Assembly (NCBI GenBank): GCA_964544635.1
Contig: CAZJCK010000011.1
Span: 1 to 59,581 of the forward strand
Length of the DNA stretch: 59,581 nucleotides
DNA from: CAZJCK01 sp964544635
Lineage (GTDB): Bacteria > Zixibacteria > MSB-5A5 > GN15 > FEB-12
Direction of reading: 5' to 3'
The notes beneath the pieces were generated by a model. It was given only the letters and a program-made list of their open reading frames with translations, was not told where the DNA came from and made no database searches. Positions within the stretch are counted from its first letter, which is position 1; each line of letters starts with the position of its first letter. The translations under genes were made by a program, and so were the position numbers. Shown here piece after piece: positions 9,323 to 17,790 of the stretch.

Positions 9323-10193
9323 TGCCTGGGTCATACTGACCGCTGTGCTGACTGCCACCTCCTGCGGCCTGATTGGTTCATTCCTGGTCCTTCGCCAGAA
9401 TGCCATGCTGGGCGATGCCATCTCCCACGCCGTTCTCCCCGGCCTGGTTCTCGCCTTCCTGATAACGGCCAGTCGCGCCGTGTTGCCAATGCTGATTGGC
9501 GCCGCCGTCATGGGCATCCTCACCGCCTGGCTGACCGAATTGTTGAGCACGACACGGCGGGTGTACGGTGATGCCGCCCTCGGCATTGTCTTCACCCTGC
9601 TGTTTTCGGTCGGGGTCATCCTGGTGGCGTTGTATGCCGACAGTATTGATCTGGATCAGGAGTGCGTACTGTACGGCGAAATTGCCTACGCGCCGTGGGA
9701 TACGTTTGCCATTGGCGGCACCGACATGGGGCCGCGCGCAGTCTGGATGCTGTCCGGCGTGTTGCTGGCAAATCTGATCTTCATCCTGCTGTTTTACCGC
9801 CAGTTGAAAGTTACGTCATTTGATCCGCAGTTCGCTGTGGCCATAGGTATATCGCCGCGAGTCTGGCACTATTTGCTGATGACCATGGTAGCTATCACGG
9901 TTGTCGCGGCCTTCGAGCTGGTCGGCGCCATCCTCGTGGTAGCCATGCTCATCATCCCGGGGGCGACGGCCGCGCTGGTATCTCACCGCTTGCCACTGGT
10001 GCTGATTGCCTCCGTTGGGTTCGGCATCATGGCGGCCACGCTTGGCTTCTATGGCGCGGCACTGACCGATTCGTCTATTGCCGGATTCATGGCGTTTGCG
10101 GCCGGATTGATTTTTGTGATTGTCCTCGTTGCGGTTCGGTTTATATTACGGCCGAAGCGGCAGTCACAACCAGGGGTGGCGGCGGCCGAGTAG
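9312..10193 (+). CDS. Second metal ABC transporter permease
   Basis: 293 residues, ABC-3 family, with about eight hydrophobic segments, the GDAISHAVLPGLVLAF loop and ELVGAILVVAMLIIPGATAA near the end. AAGGAG precedes the ATG, which overlaps the 3' end of the fusion permease, so translation is probably coupled. Two different permeases per system is the pattern of troABCD and ytgABCD. This one has no regulator domain and should form a heterodimeric pore with its neighbour. Confidence 0.93.
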   Translation: MSHDAWVILTAVLTATSCGLIGSFLVLRQNAMLGDAISHAVLPGLVLAFLITASRAVLPMLIGAAVMGILTAWLTELLSTTRRVYGDAALGIVFTLLFSVGVILVALYADSIDLDQECVLYGEIAYAPWDTFAIGGTDMGPRAVWMLSGVLLANLIFILLFYRQLKVTSFDPQFAVAIGISPRVWHYLLMTMVAITVVAAFELVGAILVVAMLIIPGATAALVSHRLPLVLIASVGFGIMAATLGFYGAALTDSSIAGFMAFAAGLIFVIVLVAVRFILRPKRQSQPGVAAAE

Positions 10194-10231
10194 CGTATAC
10201 TCTGGGGCACTCTCATTGATTGGGGGCCGGT

Positions 10232-11329
10232 ATGTCGGATTGGGCGGCAATCCTGTTATCGCAGCAGCACCTGCAACCGTCGGGCAGCGATGCCTGGGTT
10301 GCCAACACCGTACGCGCACTGAACTTTGTCAAGCAGCAGCGCTGGGGGGTGGTTTCATCGGTTGGCATGACTACTTGGGATCTGATCACGTGCAAGGCGG
10401 CTGATCTCCGCATCCCGCTGCAACTGTGGCTCGCGTCGACCGAGCAGAACCTAACAGAAACGATCGAACGGATCCGTCGGGAGTATGAACTTCCCGCCGA
10501 CACAGACATCCGGCATGTCGCCGGGATTTACGGTGAGATGTCGAAGGCCGACCGTGCCGCCTTGCGCGACCAGGCAGTGACGGAAGCGGCATCACATATC
10601 ATCCCGGTATCAATTCGCCCGGGCGGACGGCTCGACGCCCTTTTGACATCGGTGCGCGGAACCAACCGTCAGATCCTCTCTCACTTCTCGGTATCATACG
10701 ATCGCAGGCAAGCGGCCGCCGGATATACGATTACAGAAGACCAGCTCTCGGCCAATATTACTTCGCTGCCGATCCGTCTGTTCATTCACTGGACGCGGGC
10801 GCCGCACGCACCGTGGCCCAATGAAACCATCCGCAGCTACTATCGCGACATCGCCGCCGGCGCCACCTATCCCCGGTCGGCCTTCGACACTCTGCGCAAC
10901 ATGCTCCGAAGCCGGCGCATCTGTGCTTCGACCCGCCACATGCCGCGCGGCGTGGCCACGGTTTCGTTCAGCGGCCTCACGCCGTCTGAAATGGCACCGC
11001 TCATGCGCTGGCGGTCGCGCTACTGCCAGATGGCGTTCGAACCGTACGGTATCGGCATTCGTAAAGAAGCTGCCTTTCGGCTGGGCATTGAACCGGTACT
11101 GTACGTATCCGATGCGGATGCCGTCATCGATCCGGACAAGCGGTGGAAATGTCAAACCAAGGGGAAGTATACCGACTGGTCGACGGAGCGTGAGTATCGC
11201 TACCGTGGTGATCTCGATCTCAACACAGTCAACCTCGCTGACCTCGTCGTTTTCTGCAAAACAAAAGAGGAGAGCGAACAGCTCTCCTCGGAATTTGGCT
11301 TGTCGGCGCTACCGATGACAAATGAATAG
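10232..11329 (+). CDS. Unknown two-part protein; C-terminus resembles DUF2971/ART-like proteins
   Basis: 365 residues from ATG 10232 (a TTG at 10220 is possible; GGGGG lies just upstream). Residues 1-150 alternate strands and helices and include RWGVVSSVGMTTWDLIT, which looks like a nucleotide-binding Rossmann/SLOG-type fold. That is a visual impression only. Residues 175-345 contain FIHWTRAPHAPWP, VATVSFSGLTP, FEPYGIGIRKEAA and DWSTEREYRYRGDL. The last resembles the W-x-x-E-x-E-x-R element of DUF2971 proteins, which some place near ADP-ribosyltransferases. No signal peptide is present. It follows the metal operon by 38 bases but has no obvious link to metals. Function unknown. Confidence 0.7.
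   Translation: MSDWAAILLSQQHLQPSGSDAWVANTVRALNFVKQQRWGVVSSVGMTTWDLITCKAADLRIPLQLWLASTEQNLTETIERIRREYELPADTDIRHVAGIYGEMSKADRAALRDQAVTEAASHIIPVSIRPGGRLDALLTSVRGTNRQILSHFSVSYDRRQAAAGYTITEDQLSANITSLPIRLFIHWTRAPHAPWPNETIRSYYRDIAAGATYPRSAFDTLRNMLRSRRICASTRHMPRGVATVSFSGLTPSEMAPLMRWRSRYCQMAFEPYGIGIRKEAAFRLGIEPVLYVSDADAVIDPDKRWKCQTKGKYTDWSTEREYRYRGDLDLNTVNLADLVVFCKTKEESEQLSSEFGLSALPMTNE
11258..11289 (-). terminator. Intrinsic terminator of the subtilase, inside the convergent gene
   Basis: GAGGAGAGC-GAACA-GCTCTCCTC is a perfect 9-bp hairpin. On the minus strand it is followed by TTTTGTTTT, as expected for a terminator of the protease gene ending at 11333. It lies wholly within the last codons of the convergent plus-strand gene, because the two stops are only 3 bases apart. 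Confidence 0.75.
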
Positions 11330-11332
11330 CGG

Positions 11333-14179
11333 CTACGGGCAATCTATCGGCGGCGCGCTGTAGAACAGGATATCGACCATCGTGGCAAGATCGATCACAT
11401 CCGGAGCGCCGCCATTGGCACCGTCGCCGTTCACGTCGTTTTCTTCGGGACAGGACGACAGCGCACCGCCGAAGTACAGGTAATCGACGAGGGCGGAGAG
11501 GTCGAGCGGTTCCGGGCTGACGCCATCGCCGTTGACGTCACCACGCGTTCCGATACAACAACCATTGGGCAATTGGGCGTAACGCAGCGCTGCGGTGGTG
11601 GCGGCATCGATCAAGCCCTGTTGCGACGCAGCCCCCATGAGCGCAAAGGCTGCCGTCGTCGATTCGCCGGGCTGAAGAGAAATCGGACCCACCGACACAA
11701 CCTGCAGCAGGTCCTGCGACGCCGTGTTGTAGGTATTGGCGCTGCCGAAACCGTCGGTGAGCGCTTCAAACTTCTCAAACTCCGTCAAACCGTCACTGTC
11801 ATACGCAATAGTGCCGAGCGTCGTCAGGCCGGAGGCCGGCTGACCGTCAAGGATGACCGCGCCGCGAAAGTTCTCGAGCGTTGCAAGCTCAGGGTTGTTG
11901 TAAGCCATCCAGGCGAGGTTCGACGAACCGATCCAGCCACCGGCGTTTTGCAAATAGTTCGCCAGGTCCCAGTCAAGGAACAGACCGGCATACATGCCGC
12001 TGATCGCCTGGCCGCTGGTGTTTGTGAACTCGTACTTAATTATGACGAAGTCATCGCTCGAGGCAATGTCGTAGCCGAATGTCTCCTGCGTGATCTCCAC
12101 ACCGATCGGGTTCTTGGTACGACTGTCGTCATACCGTGCCCACGACTGTTCGGCGATATCGCCGGCGCCGGCTGACACGACGAGATCGCCCGACGGTGCG
12201 ACGGCGAAGTCACCGTCCGGTTCGTCGACTGCATTCTGAATGCCGTCCGATACCTGGCTGAAGCTCCGGCCAATCATCAAGCCGGCCTGCCAGAATTCGT
12301 TGTCACTGCCAGCGTAGCGGAAGCCCACGCCGCCGGCCGGAAAGAATGACAGGTCTCCCATGCCATAGGTACCAAAATTGGTAATCGTAAACTGGATCTT
12401 CCCCGACGACAGATCGGTCATCATGCGGTTGGGCAGCGGTTCGAGAAGTATGTGCAGCTTGATCGATTTACTGTAGCCTGTGCCCGTCAGCTGGAAGTCG
12501 AGCGAGATGATCCGGCCGGGTGTGACGGTATCGGAGACAGCGAGTACGATATCGTCAGTGGCGCGAGCAGTATCGCCTTCGTTAATCGTTCCAAAGGCAG
12601 CCGTTGCGTCGACGATCGTCACCGATGGATCGCTGCCGGTAACCGTGCCGGTGAGGTTGAACACATCGTCGCCGAGATTCTGCAGTACCACCCGTCCGGC
12701 AAACTGGTCGCCCGGCGCCACCGGTGGATGATCGTAAGCATACACCCGCACATTCGGCTCGTTGTTGATGGCGCTGATGGCATTCAGGGCCGCCATGCAA
12801 TCGATGATGCCCCAGCCGTAGCTGTTGTCGGGGAGGGTGTAGCCGAATGTCTGTGTCGTCGTCAGAATGGCTGTCTTGATTTCTTCGACCGTAGCATTCG
12901 GATTCTTCTCGCGAATCAATGCCACCAGGCCGGAGACATGCGGCGCCGCCATCGAGGTACCGGTAAACGACCCGTAGAAACCGCCGGGAAGCGACGAACG
13001 GATGGCAGTGCCCGGGGCAGTGACATTGGGCTTGATGGCGCCGTTGCAGTCGGACGGTCCGCGCGACGATTGGGAGCTCACGACCGAGGGCGAGGTGCGG
13101 GCATCGACATTGCCGACCGCGAAACAATCCAGCGAATCGAGGGCACGATTGGCCGGGTTGCGAATGGTGAGGGGATTGCTCCCCTCGTTGCCGGCGGCAA
13201 AGATATTGACAATGCCCAGCGCTTCGATGTTGTCGATCATCTGGAAGAAGACATCAACACAGCCGACCTCGGACACCCCCCAGCTGTGATTGATGACATC
13301 CGGCAGATCGTCGACCGTGTTGGGATTGCGATCGGGATCGGCCGCCCACTCGAAGGCGTCGATTATCGAGGTGCCAAAAATGTCGATGACGGCTGCGGAT
13401 ATCCACCGTGCGTCGAGCGCCACGCCGATAGTATCGCCGGTGGCGTCGTCATGACCCAGAAGCGTACCCATTACATGAGTGCCATGCGGTCGCGAAGGTC
13501 CCGAGATAGTGTGCGGAAACGACTGTTGCTCCAGCGGGTCGAACCAGGCGGCGGCCGAATCGCCGTCATGCCCCTTCCAGCTTTCGAACAGCGCCGGGTG
13601 GTCGCCGTCGATGCCGGTGTCGAACGAACAGATGATCCGTCCCTTTCCGGTAAAGCCGGCCGCCCAGGCATCGTCGGCATTAATCGCCTTCAGACCGATT
13701 TCCACACCGGCCTGCGACTCGGCGTCGCTCATCTGCGACGGTTCAAATGCTATCAGTTCCGGTACCGCGTGGATCGATTCGATATCCGGGCGTTGGGCCA
13801 GGTTATCGATCTGGTCAGGGCGCAGTTGAGCTTCGACGATATTAACAAGCCAGTGGGTCTTAATATTGGCAGCAAGGCCGCGCCGTTCGAGACCGGCCAG
13901 GTAGTTCACCAATCCGGCCTGGGCGGCGGTGTGGTCCTGGCGCATCCGGGCGGCACGGGCACGGTACCGTTCAACCCGGTTGTTCAGCACCGCCGGTGCC
14001 AGCGCCTTATGAGCCGCAGCCGACCGGACCTCCGGCAACACGATCCAAACCGGCACCAGCGAGTCAGCGGTTGCCGACTGGAGACGGCGGCTCAGCCGTT
14101 CATCTATCTTACCTGTTTGGGAAAAAGTCGCCGGGGCGAATACCAGGAGGGCGGCAAACAGGATAAATATGCGCTTCAA
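11333..14179 (-). CDS. Secreted subtilisin-like (S8) protease with C-terminal dockerin-like repeats
   Basis: 948 residues if translation starts at the TTG at 14179. That start has GGAGG seven bases upstream and begins a signal peptide (LKRIFILFAALLVFAPATFS); the frame also continues further upstream without one. Residues 22-145 look like an inhibitor propeptide. The catalytic triad is Asp187 (SFDTGIDG), His232 (PHGTHVMG) and Ser409 (GTSMAAPHVSG), with oxyanion Asn331 (AAGNEG). The central part is beta-sandwich-like. The tail has two dockerin-like calcium repeats, GDVNGDG...LSALVDYLYFGG and NDVNGDG...LATMVDILF. Such tails are common on surface proteins of Zixibacteria-like genomes. No cohesin partner is visible here. 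Confidence 0.93.
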   Translation of the reverse strand: MKRIFILFAALLVFAPATFSQTGKIDERLSRRLQSATADSLVPVWIVLPEVRSAAAHKALAPAVLNNRVERYRARAARMRQDHTAAQAGLVNYLAGLERRGLAANIKTHWLVNIVEAQLRPDQIDNLAQRPDIESIHAVPELIAFEPSQMSDAESQAGVEIGLKAINADDAWAAGFTGKGRIICSFDTGIDGDHPALFESWKGHDGDSAAAWFDPLEQQSFPHTISGPSRPHGTHVMGTLLGHDDATGDTIGVALDARWISAAVIDIFGTSIIDAFEWAADPDRNPNTVDDLPDVINHSWGVSEVGCVDVFFQMIDNIEALGIVNIFAAGNEGSNPLTIRNPANRALDSLDCFAVGNVDARTSPSVVSSQSSRGPSDCNGAIKPNVTAPGTAIRSSLPGGFYGSFTGTSMAAPHVSGLVALIREKNPNATVEEIKTAILTTTQTFGYTLPDNSYGWGIIDCMAALNAISAINNEPNVRVYAYDHPPVAPGDQFAGRVVLQNLGDDVFNLTGTVTGSDPSVTIVDATAAFGTINEGDTARATDDIVLAVSDTVTPGRIISLDFQLTGTGYSKSIKLHILLEPLPNRMMTDLSSGKIQFTITNFGTYGMGDLSFFPAGGVGFRYAGSDNEFWQAGLMIGRSFSQVSDGIQNAVDEPDGDFAVAPSGDLVVSAGAGDIAEQSWARYDDSRTKNPIGVEITQETFGYDIASSDDFVIIKYEFTNTSGQAISGMYAGLFLDWDLANYLQNAGGWIGSSNLAWMAYNNPELATLENFRGAVILDGQPASGLTTLGTIAYDSDGLTEFEKFEALTDGFGSANTYNTASQDLLQVVSVGPISLQPGESTTAAFALMGAASQQGLIDAATTAALRYAQLPNGCCIGTRGDVNGDGVSPEPLDLSALVDYLYFGGALSSCPEENDVNGDGANGGAPDVIDLATMVDILFYSAPPIDCP

Positions 14180-14466
14180 GATGTATCCTCCGTTCGGCCG
14201 GTAATACCGGGCAAACATGCTGTGGTTTGGGGCGGGCGACCCGGATACCACTTTAGTAACGGTTCTTCTGCTTATACGGTTCACCGAATAGACGGATCAA
14301 CCGGGCGAGGGCGCAGCTTTCTTTTCCATGCATCGGAGCTTTTGACCGTTTGCTTATAGCAGGCAGGTACTTTCGATAGTCGGTATGAATATAGACAAAT
14401 TCGTAGGCGTCGCCACACAATTGCACTATCATAGCCTGTAAGATCTACCAGAAGGCAGGTAACAGC

Positions 14467-14979
14467 ATGATAGTAAAAGACTTGAGCCGAGAAACCCTTG
14501 AAGGAATGCTGGTCGATTTCGCCAAAAACTGGCTGGCCCACGACGGCCTGTGGTTTCAGGCGGTCGAAAACCACGAGGACATGGAGACGGCCATCGCCCT
14601 GGACAAGCAGGCCTGGGAGAAGTTCACCGTTATCGAGGCCAGGCGGATCATGGCCCGCCACAATATCCCGGAAAACGGCGGCCTCGAGGGCCTCAAGAAA
14701 GCGCTCGGCTTTCGGCTCTATGCATTTCTCAATGAACAGGAGATCCGGAACGAAACCGAGCATTCATTCGAGTTCTTCATGACCTCCTGCCGCGTCCAAA
14801 CCGCCCGCGAGCGCAAGGGGATGGATCTCTTCCCCTGTAAATCGGTCGGTGTCGTTGAGTACGCTGGTTTCGCCAGGACGATCGATTCGCGCATCGAGAC
14901 CGCATGTATCTGCTGCCCACCCGACCCCGAGGCGGGGAAAGGCTCTTACTGCGGTTGGCGATTTACGTTGAAGGAATAA
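14467..14979 (+). CDS. DUF6125-like cysteine-containing protein
   Basis: 170 residues, cytosolic, behind AAGGCAGG. The first half is helical (LVDFAKNWLAHDGLWFQAVE, DKQAWEKFTVIEARRIM). The second half carries conserved-looking cysteines: SCRVQTARERKG, FPCKSVGVVEY, TACICCPPD and SYCGW. This matches my recollection of the DUF6125 group, which has no settled biochemical role and may bind a metal or small molecule. It stands alone between the divergent protease gene and the convergent epimerase. Confidence 0.75.
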   Translation: MIVKDLSRETLEGMLVDFAKNWLAHDGLWFQAVENHEDMETAIALDKQAWEKFTVIEARRIMARHNIPENGGLEGLKKALGFRLYAFLNEQEIRNETEHSFEFFMTSCRVQTARERKGMDLFPCKSVGVVEYAGFARTIDSRIETACICCPPDPEAGKGSYCGWRFTLKE

Positions 14980-14985
14980 CCGGCG

Positions 14986-15936
14986 CTACGAGCGGACGGC
15001 CGCTCGACGCGTCTTGTCGCGGAAGAACTCAACCGTCCGGGACAGGCCATCTTCGAACTGCACGGTCGGCTCGTAACCAAACGCGGCCAGCTTGTCGATC
15101 GAGGCGTAGGAGTGCAGAATGTCACCCTGGCGCGGCGGGTCATATTGCGCCGAGGAATCGACTCCCATAATGTCACCAAGGGCTTCAAGCAGGTCGTTGA
15201 GCGTGAAACGGTCGCCACAGGCGACATTGAAATGGTCGCCGACGATCTTGTCACTGGTCAGCGCCAGCAGGTTGGCATTGACGGCGTTCTCGATGTACGT
15301 AAAGTCGCGCGACTGCTCACCATCACCGAAGACAATCGGCTTCTTCCCCGCAAGGAGAGCAGAGATAAACTTCGGTATGACCGCCGCATACTCACCGTTG
15401 GGATCCTGGCGCGGGCCGAAGATATTGAAGTAGCGCAGGGTGACGGTTTTAAATCCGTACAGGTTGTAGTAGTTGTTGCAGTAATACTCATTGGTCAGCT
15501 TGGTGATGGCGTACGGCGACATCGGCGCCGGCATCATCGCTTCATGTTTCGGCAGGGTTTCCGACTCCCCGTAGACGGACGACGACGATGCCATGACGAA
15601 CTTCTTCACCCCGGCGTTTTTTGCCGCCTCCAAAAGATGCAGCGTACCGTTGATGTTCGCCTCAGTCGACGACAGCGGATTTGCGACCGAACGCGGTACC
15701 GAGGCCAGCGCGGCCTGGTGACAGACATAGTCGACGCCATCAACAGCCTGGACAACCGTCCAGTAGTCGCGGATATCGCCATTGATCAGTTCGATATCAC
15801 CAAGGAACGGTTCTATGTTTTCGCGAAATCCAGTGGAGAAATTGTCCAATACCCGGACCTGGTTGCCGTCGGCCAAAAGTGCCTCGACAATGTTCGATCC
15901 AATGAAACCCGCGCCCCCGGTAACCAGAAACTTCAT
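14986..15936 (-). CDS. NAD-dependent sugar-nucleotide epimerase (UDP-GlcNAc/Glc 4-epimerase type)
   Basis: 316-residue extended SDR. It has the NAD-binding TGGAGFIG at residues 7-14, the ASSSSVYG serine region and the catalytic YAITK. Other landmarks are LRYFNIFGPRQ and VFGDGEQSRDFTYI. These resemble UDP-N-acetylglucosamine 4-epimerases of the WbpP/Gne group more than RmlB dehydratases, but substrate cannot be fixed by eye. It follows a membrane glycosyltransferase on the same strand with a 119-base gap. Together they suggest glycan synthesis for the cell surface. Confidence 0.88.
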   Translation of the reverse strand: MKFLVTGGAGFIGSNIVEALLADGNQVRVLDNFSTGFRENIEPFLGDIELINGDIRDYWTVVQAVDGVDYVCHQAALASVPRSVANPLSSTEANINGTLHLLEAAKNAGVKKFVMASSSSVYGESETLPKHEAMMPAPMSPYAITKLTNEYYCNNYYNLYGFKTVTLRYFNIFGPRQDPNGEYAAVIPKFISALLAGKKPIVFGDGEQSRDFTYIENAVNANLLALTSDKIVGDHFNVACGDRFTLNDLLEALGDIMGVDSSAQYDPPRQGDILHSYASIDKLAAFGYEPTVQFEDGLSRTVEFFRDKTRRAAVRS

Positions 15937-16055
15937 GTCAATAGTCTTTATGTTTGGCGTGTTCGTCTTGTAACAGATTTCGGACTCTGTCGGCTTCGGC
16001 TTGAGGTGGTCGGCGGAATAAATTCAGACCGGCCGAGCCCATGTTCGCGGGCAAA

Positions 16056-17552
16056 CTACGGTGCTGCCGACTGATTGTCCAGCGAATCTGAGTCTTTTTC
16101 TGAAGTTGCCGACCCGGTCCGGTGATAGAGATAGTACGGCACCGCCTCGACGATGTCGCTACGGCTGTAGCTGTAAACGCCATTGGCGCTGTCGGGATAC
16201 AGGCGATACCGGGCCAGGAAGGCCGAATCGTCGACAAATCGGCTGATCGGGCTGTTCGACGCCGCCACGACCCACTGCGGCTCAGCATCAAGCACCAGTT
16301 GCAGGTAGTCGCCACGGCGATTGTACGGTACAGCCTGAGGCGACACCAGGCCGTCGCGGTCAAGGATCGTGGCGCCGGAATAAAAGCCGATATAGCCGAT
16401 ATCTTCGGCCGCCACGATGTCGCCGGAACGCGCTCTCACGCCGAGAAACTCGCCGATCGCCTGGTGGGTGTTTTCAAGCAGGTGCTGGTACTCGTTGTAA
16501 TAACTCCACGGTCCGATATTGCCCAGCACCAGGCCAACCGTCAGGACCGCCCCAACCGCAAACCGGAGCCATACCGAGCGGCTGCCCAGATCGCCTGTCC
16601 GCTCCGAAATGAACGGCAGCACGGCCGACGCAAGCAACAACAGCAGCGGCGCGAGCGGTGCCGCATACCAGAAGAACAGGTGGGTGGGGCTGACGGCATA
16701 GAACATGACCAGCGCCACCAGCCAGACAGCCACCAGGCGTCCCCAGTATTGCCGCCGGTACAGCCAGACCAAACCGACGACGGCGGCGACGGTTACGATC
16801 CAGCCTGCCGGATGGTGCCAGGCCAGCAGAAACTGCAGGCGCTCCAAAAGGCCGGGTAGTTTGATAGTACTGTACAGCGCCAACTTGGCCGGGATGGCGT
16901 GTGGCACCGGTGTACCAAAATAGAGTGTCGAGAAGCCGATCCAGGGAACCAGGATAATCAGCGGGGTGATCACCAGCGCTCCCCACTGTCGCGGATAGCG
17001 GACCAGTTCGACGACCAGCAACAAGACCAGCAACCCCAGGCCCTCCGGGCGTGTGACGGTGGCAAGGGTGGCGGCGGCGATGGCATACAACGGCAACTTG
17101 CGAAACTGAAAGTAGAATGCTGTCAGGACCAGGAAAGAAAACAGCGCTGTCTCCATACCGGAAGCGTCGGCTACAATCGACCGTGGCCACAGGATGTACA
17201 ACAATGCCGGCACAAATGTCCACTGCCGGAAACGCAGCCAATGTGCAAACCTGTACAGCAGGGCGGCCGTCATGCCGGATGCAAGCGACGAAATCAGCAG
17301 CGCCCCTTTAACCAGCGGCATGCCGACCAACGCAAAAAACGACAGCAACAGCGTGAACAACGGCGTGGTGGTACCAAGCACCTGCTGGCCCTGGTTGTAC
17401 ACCATACCGTCGCCGAACGCAATGTTCTGGGCGTAGCGGAAAGTAATGTAGGCGTCGTCGGCGGTGAACTGGGTGACAGAAAAGAATGCCAGGCGAATGA
17501 TGACCGCGAGAACAAAACAGATCATCATGTCACGATCGGTGGAACTGATCAC
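16056..17552 (-). CDS. GT-C type membrane glycosyltransferase (ArnT/PMT-like)
   Basis: 498 residues, mostly membrane-spanning (about 10 segments). The first outer loop after helix 1 has the acidic pair DDAYITFRYAQNIAFG followed by GTTTPLFTLLLSF, typical of polyprenyl-phosphate-sugar-dependent glycosyltransferases. The C-terminal 150 residues are soluble. It starts at GTG, with GGGAGG upstream, directly after the stop of the zinc-ribbon gene. It probably transfers a sugar from a lipid carrier to an envelope acceptor; the acceptor is unknown. Confidence 0.85.
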   Translation of the reverse strand: MISSTDRDMMICFVLAVIIRLAFFSVTQFTADDAYITFRYAQNIAFGDGMVYNQGQQVLGTTTPLFTLLLSFFALVGMPLVKGALLISSLASGMTAALLYRFAHWLRFRQWTFVPALLYILWPRSIVADASGMETALFSFLVLTAFYFQFRKLPLYAIAAATLATVTRPEGLGLLVLLLVVELVRYPRQWGALVITPLIILVPWIGFSTLYFGTPVPHAIPAKLALYSTIKLPGLLERLQFLLAWHHPAGWIVTVAAVVGLVWLYRRQYWGRLVAVWLVALVMFYAVSPTHLFFWYAAPLAPLLLLLASAVLPFISERTGDLGSRSVWLRFAVGAVLTVGLVLGNIGPWSYYNEYQHLLENTHQAIGEFLGVRARSGDIVAAEDIGYIGFYSGATILDRDGLVSPQAVPYNRRGDYLQLVLDAEPQWVVAASNSPISRFVDDSAFLARYRLYPDSANGVYSYSRSDIVEAVPYYLYHRTGSATSEKDSDSLDNQSAAP

Positions 17553-17738
17553 TCAGCGGTCCTCCCGCCGCGCGTCCACATCGTATCGTGCTGAAAACTC
17601 GTTGTAGCTGATGGTAACTACCATGGGGTGACAGCAGACGGAACAGTCGACCACGAACTCCTGTACCATGCCGGCCGATCCGTCGATTGTGAGATCGTTG
17701 ACCTCACCGCAGTTGTCGCAATAAAACGTCGTTTCCAT
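17553..17738 (-). CDS. CPXCG-type small cysteine-rich protein
   Basis: 61 residues with two cysteine pairs, CDNCGE near the N-terminus and DCSVCCHPM near residue 35, which would bind one zinc. It matches the small CPXCG motif family of unknown function. Its stop abuts the GTG of the glycosyltransferase, so the two are likely co-transcribed. There is no Shine-Dalgarno sequence, and a strong promoter sits so close that the mRNA may be leaderless. Confidence 0.85.
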   Translation of the reverse strand: METTFYCDNCGEVNDLTIDGSAGMVQEFVVDCSVCCHPMVVTISYNEFSARYDVDARREDR

Positions 17739-17745
17739 ACGCTGG

Positions 17746-17775
17746 AATATACCCCACTGCCCGTTAGTCTGTCAA
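17746..17775 (-). promoter_or_regulatory. Sigma70-type promoter of the CPXCG gene
   Basis: On the minus strand TTGACA, an 18-base spacer and TATATT end seven bases before the ATG at 17738. A start site 6-7 bases after the -10 element would fall on or next to the start codon. Confidence 0.6.
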
Positions 17776-17790
17776 AGAAAGCTGGAGCCG

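Noticed and set aside
12452..14359. Long plus-strand open frame (635 codons) opposite the subtilase
   Set aside because: Shadow of the protease; the minus-strand frame has an intact catalytic triad and dockerin repeats.
14281..14763. Minus-strand frame of 160 codons opposite the DUF6125 gene
   Set aside because: The plus-strand frame has the better start and family motifs.
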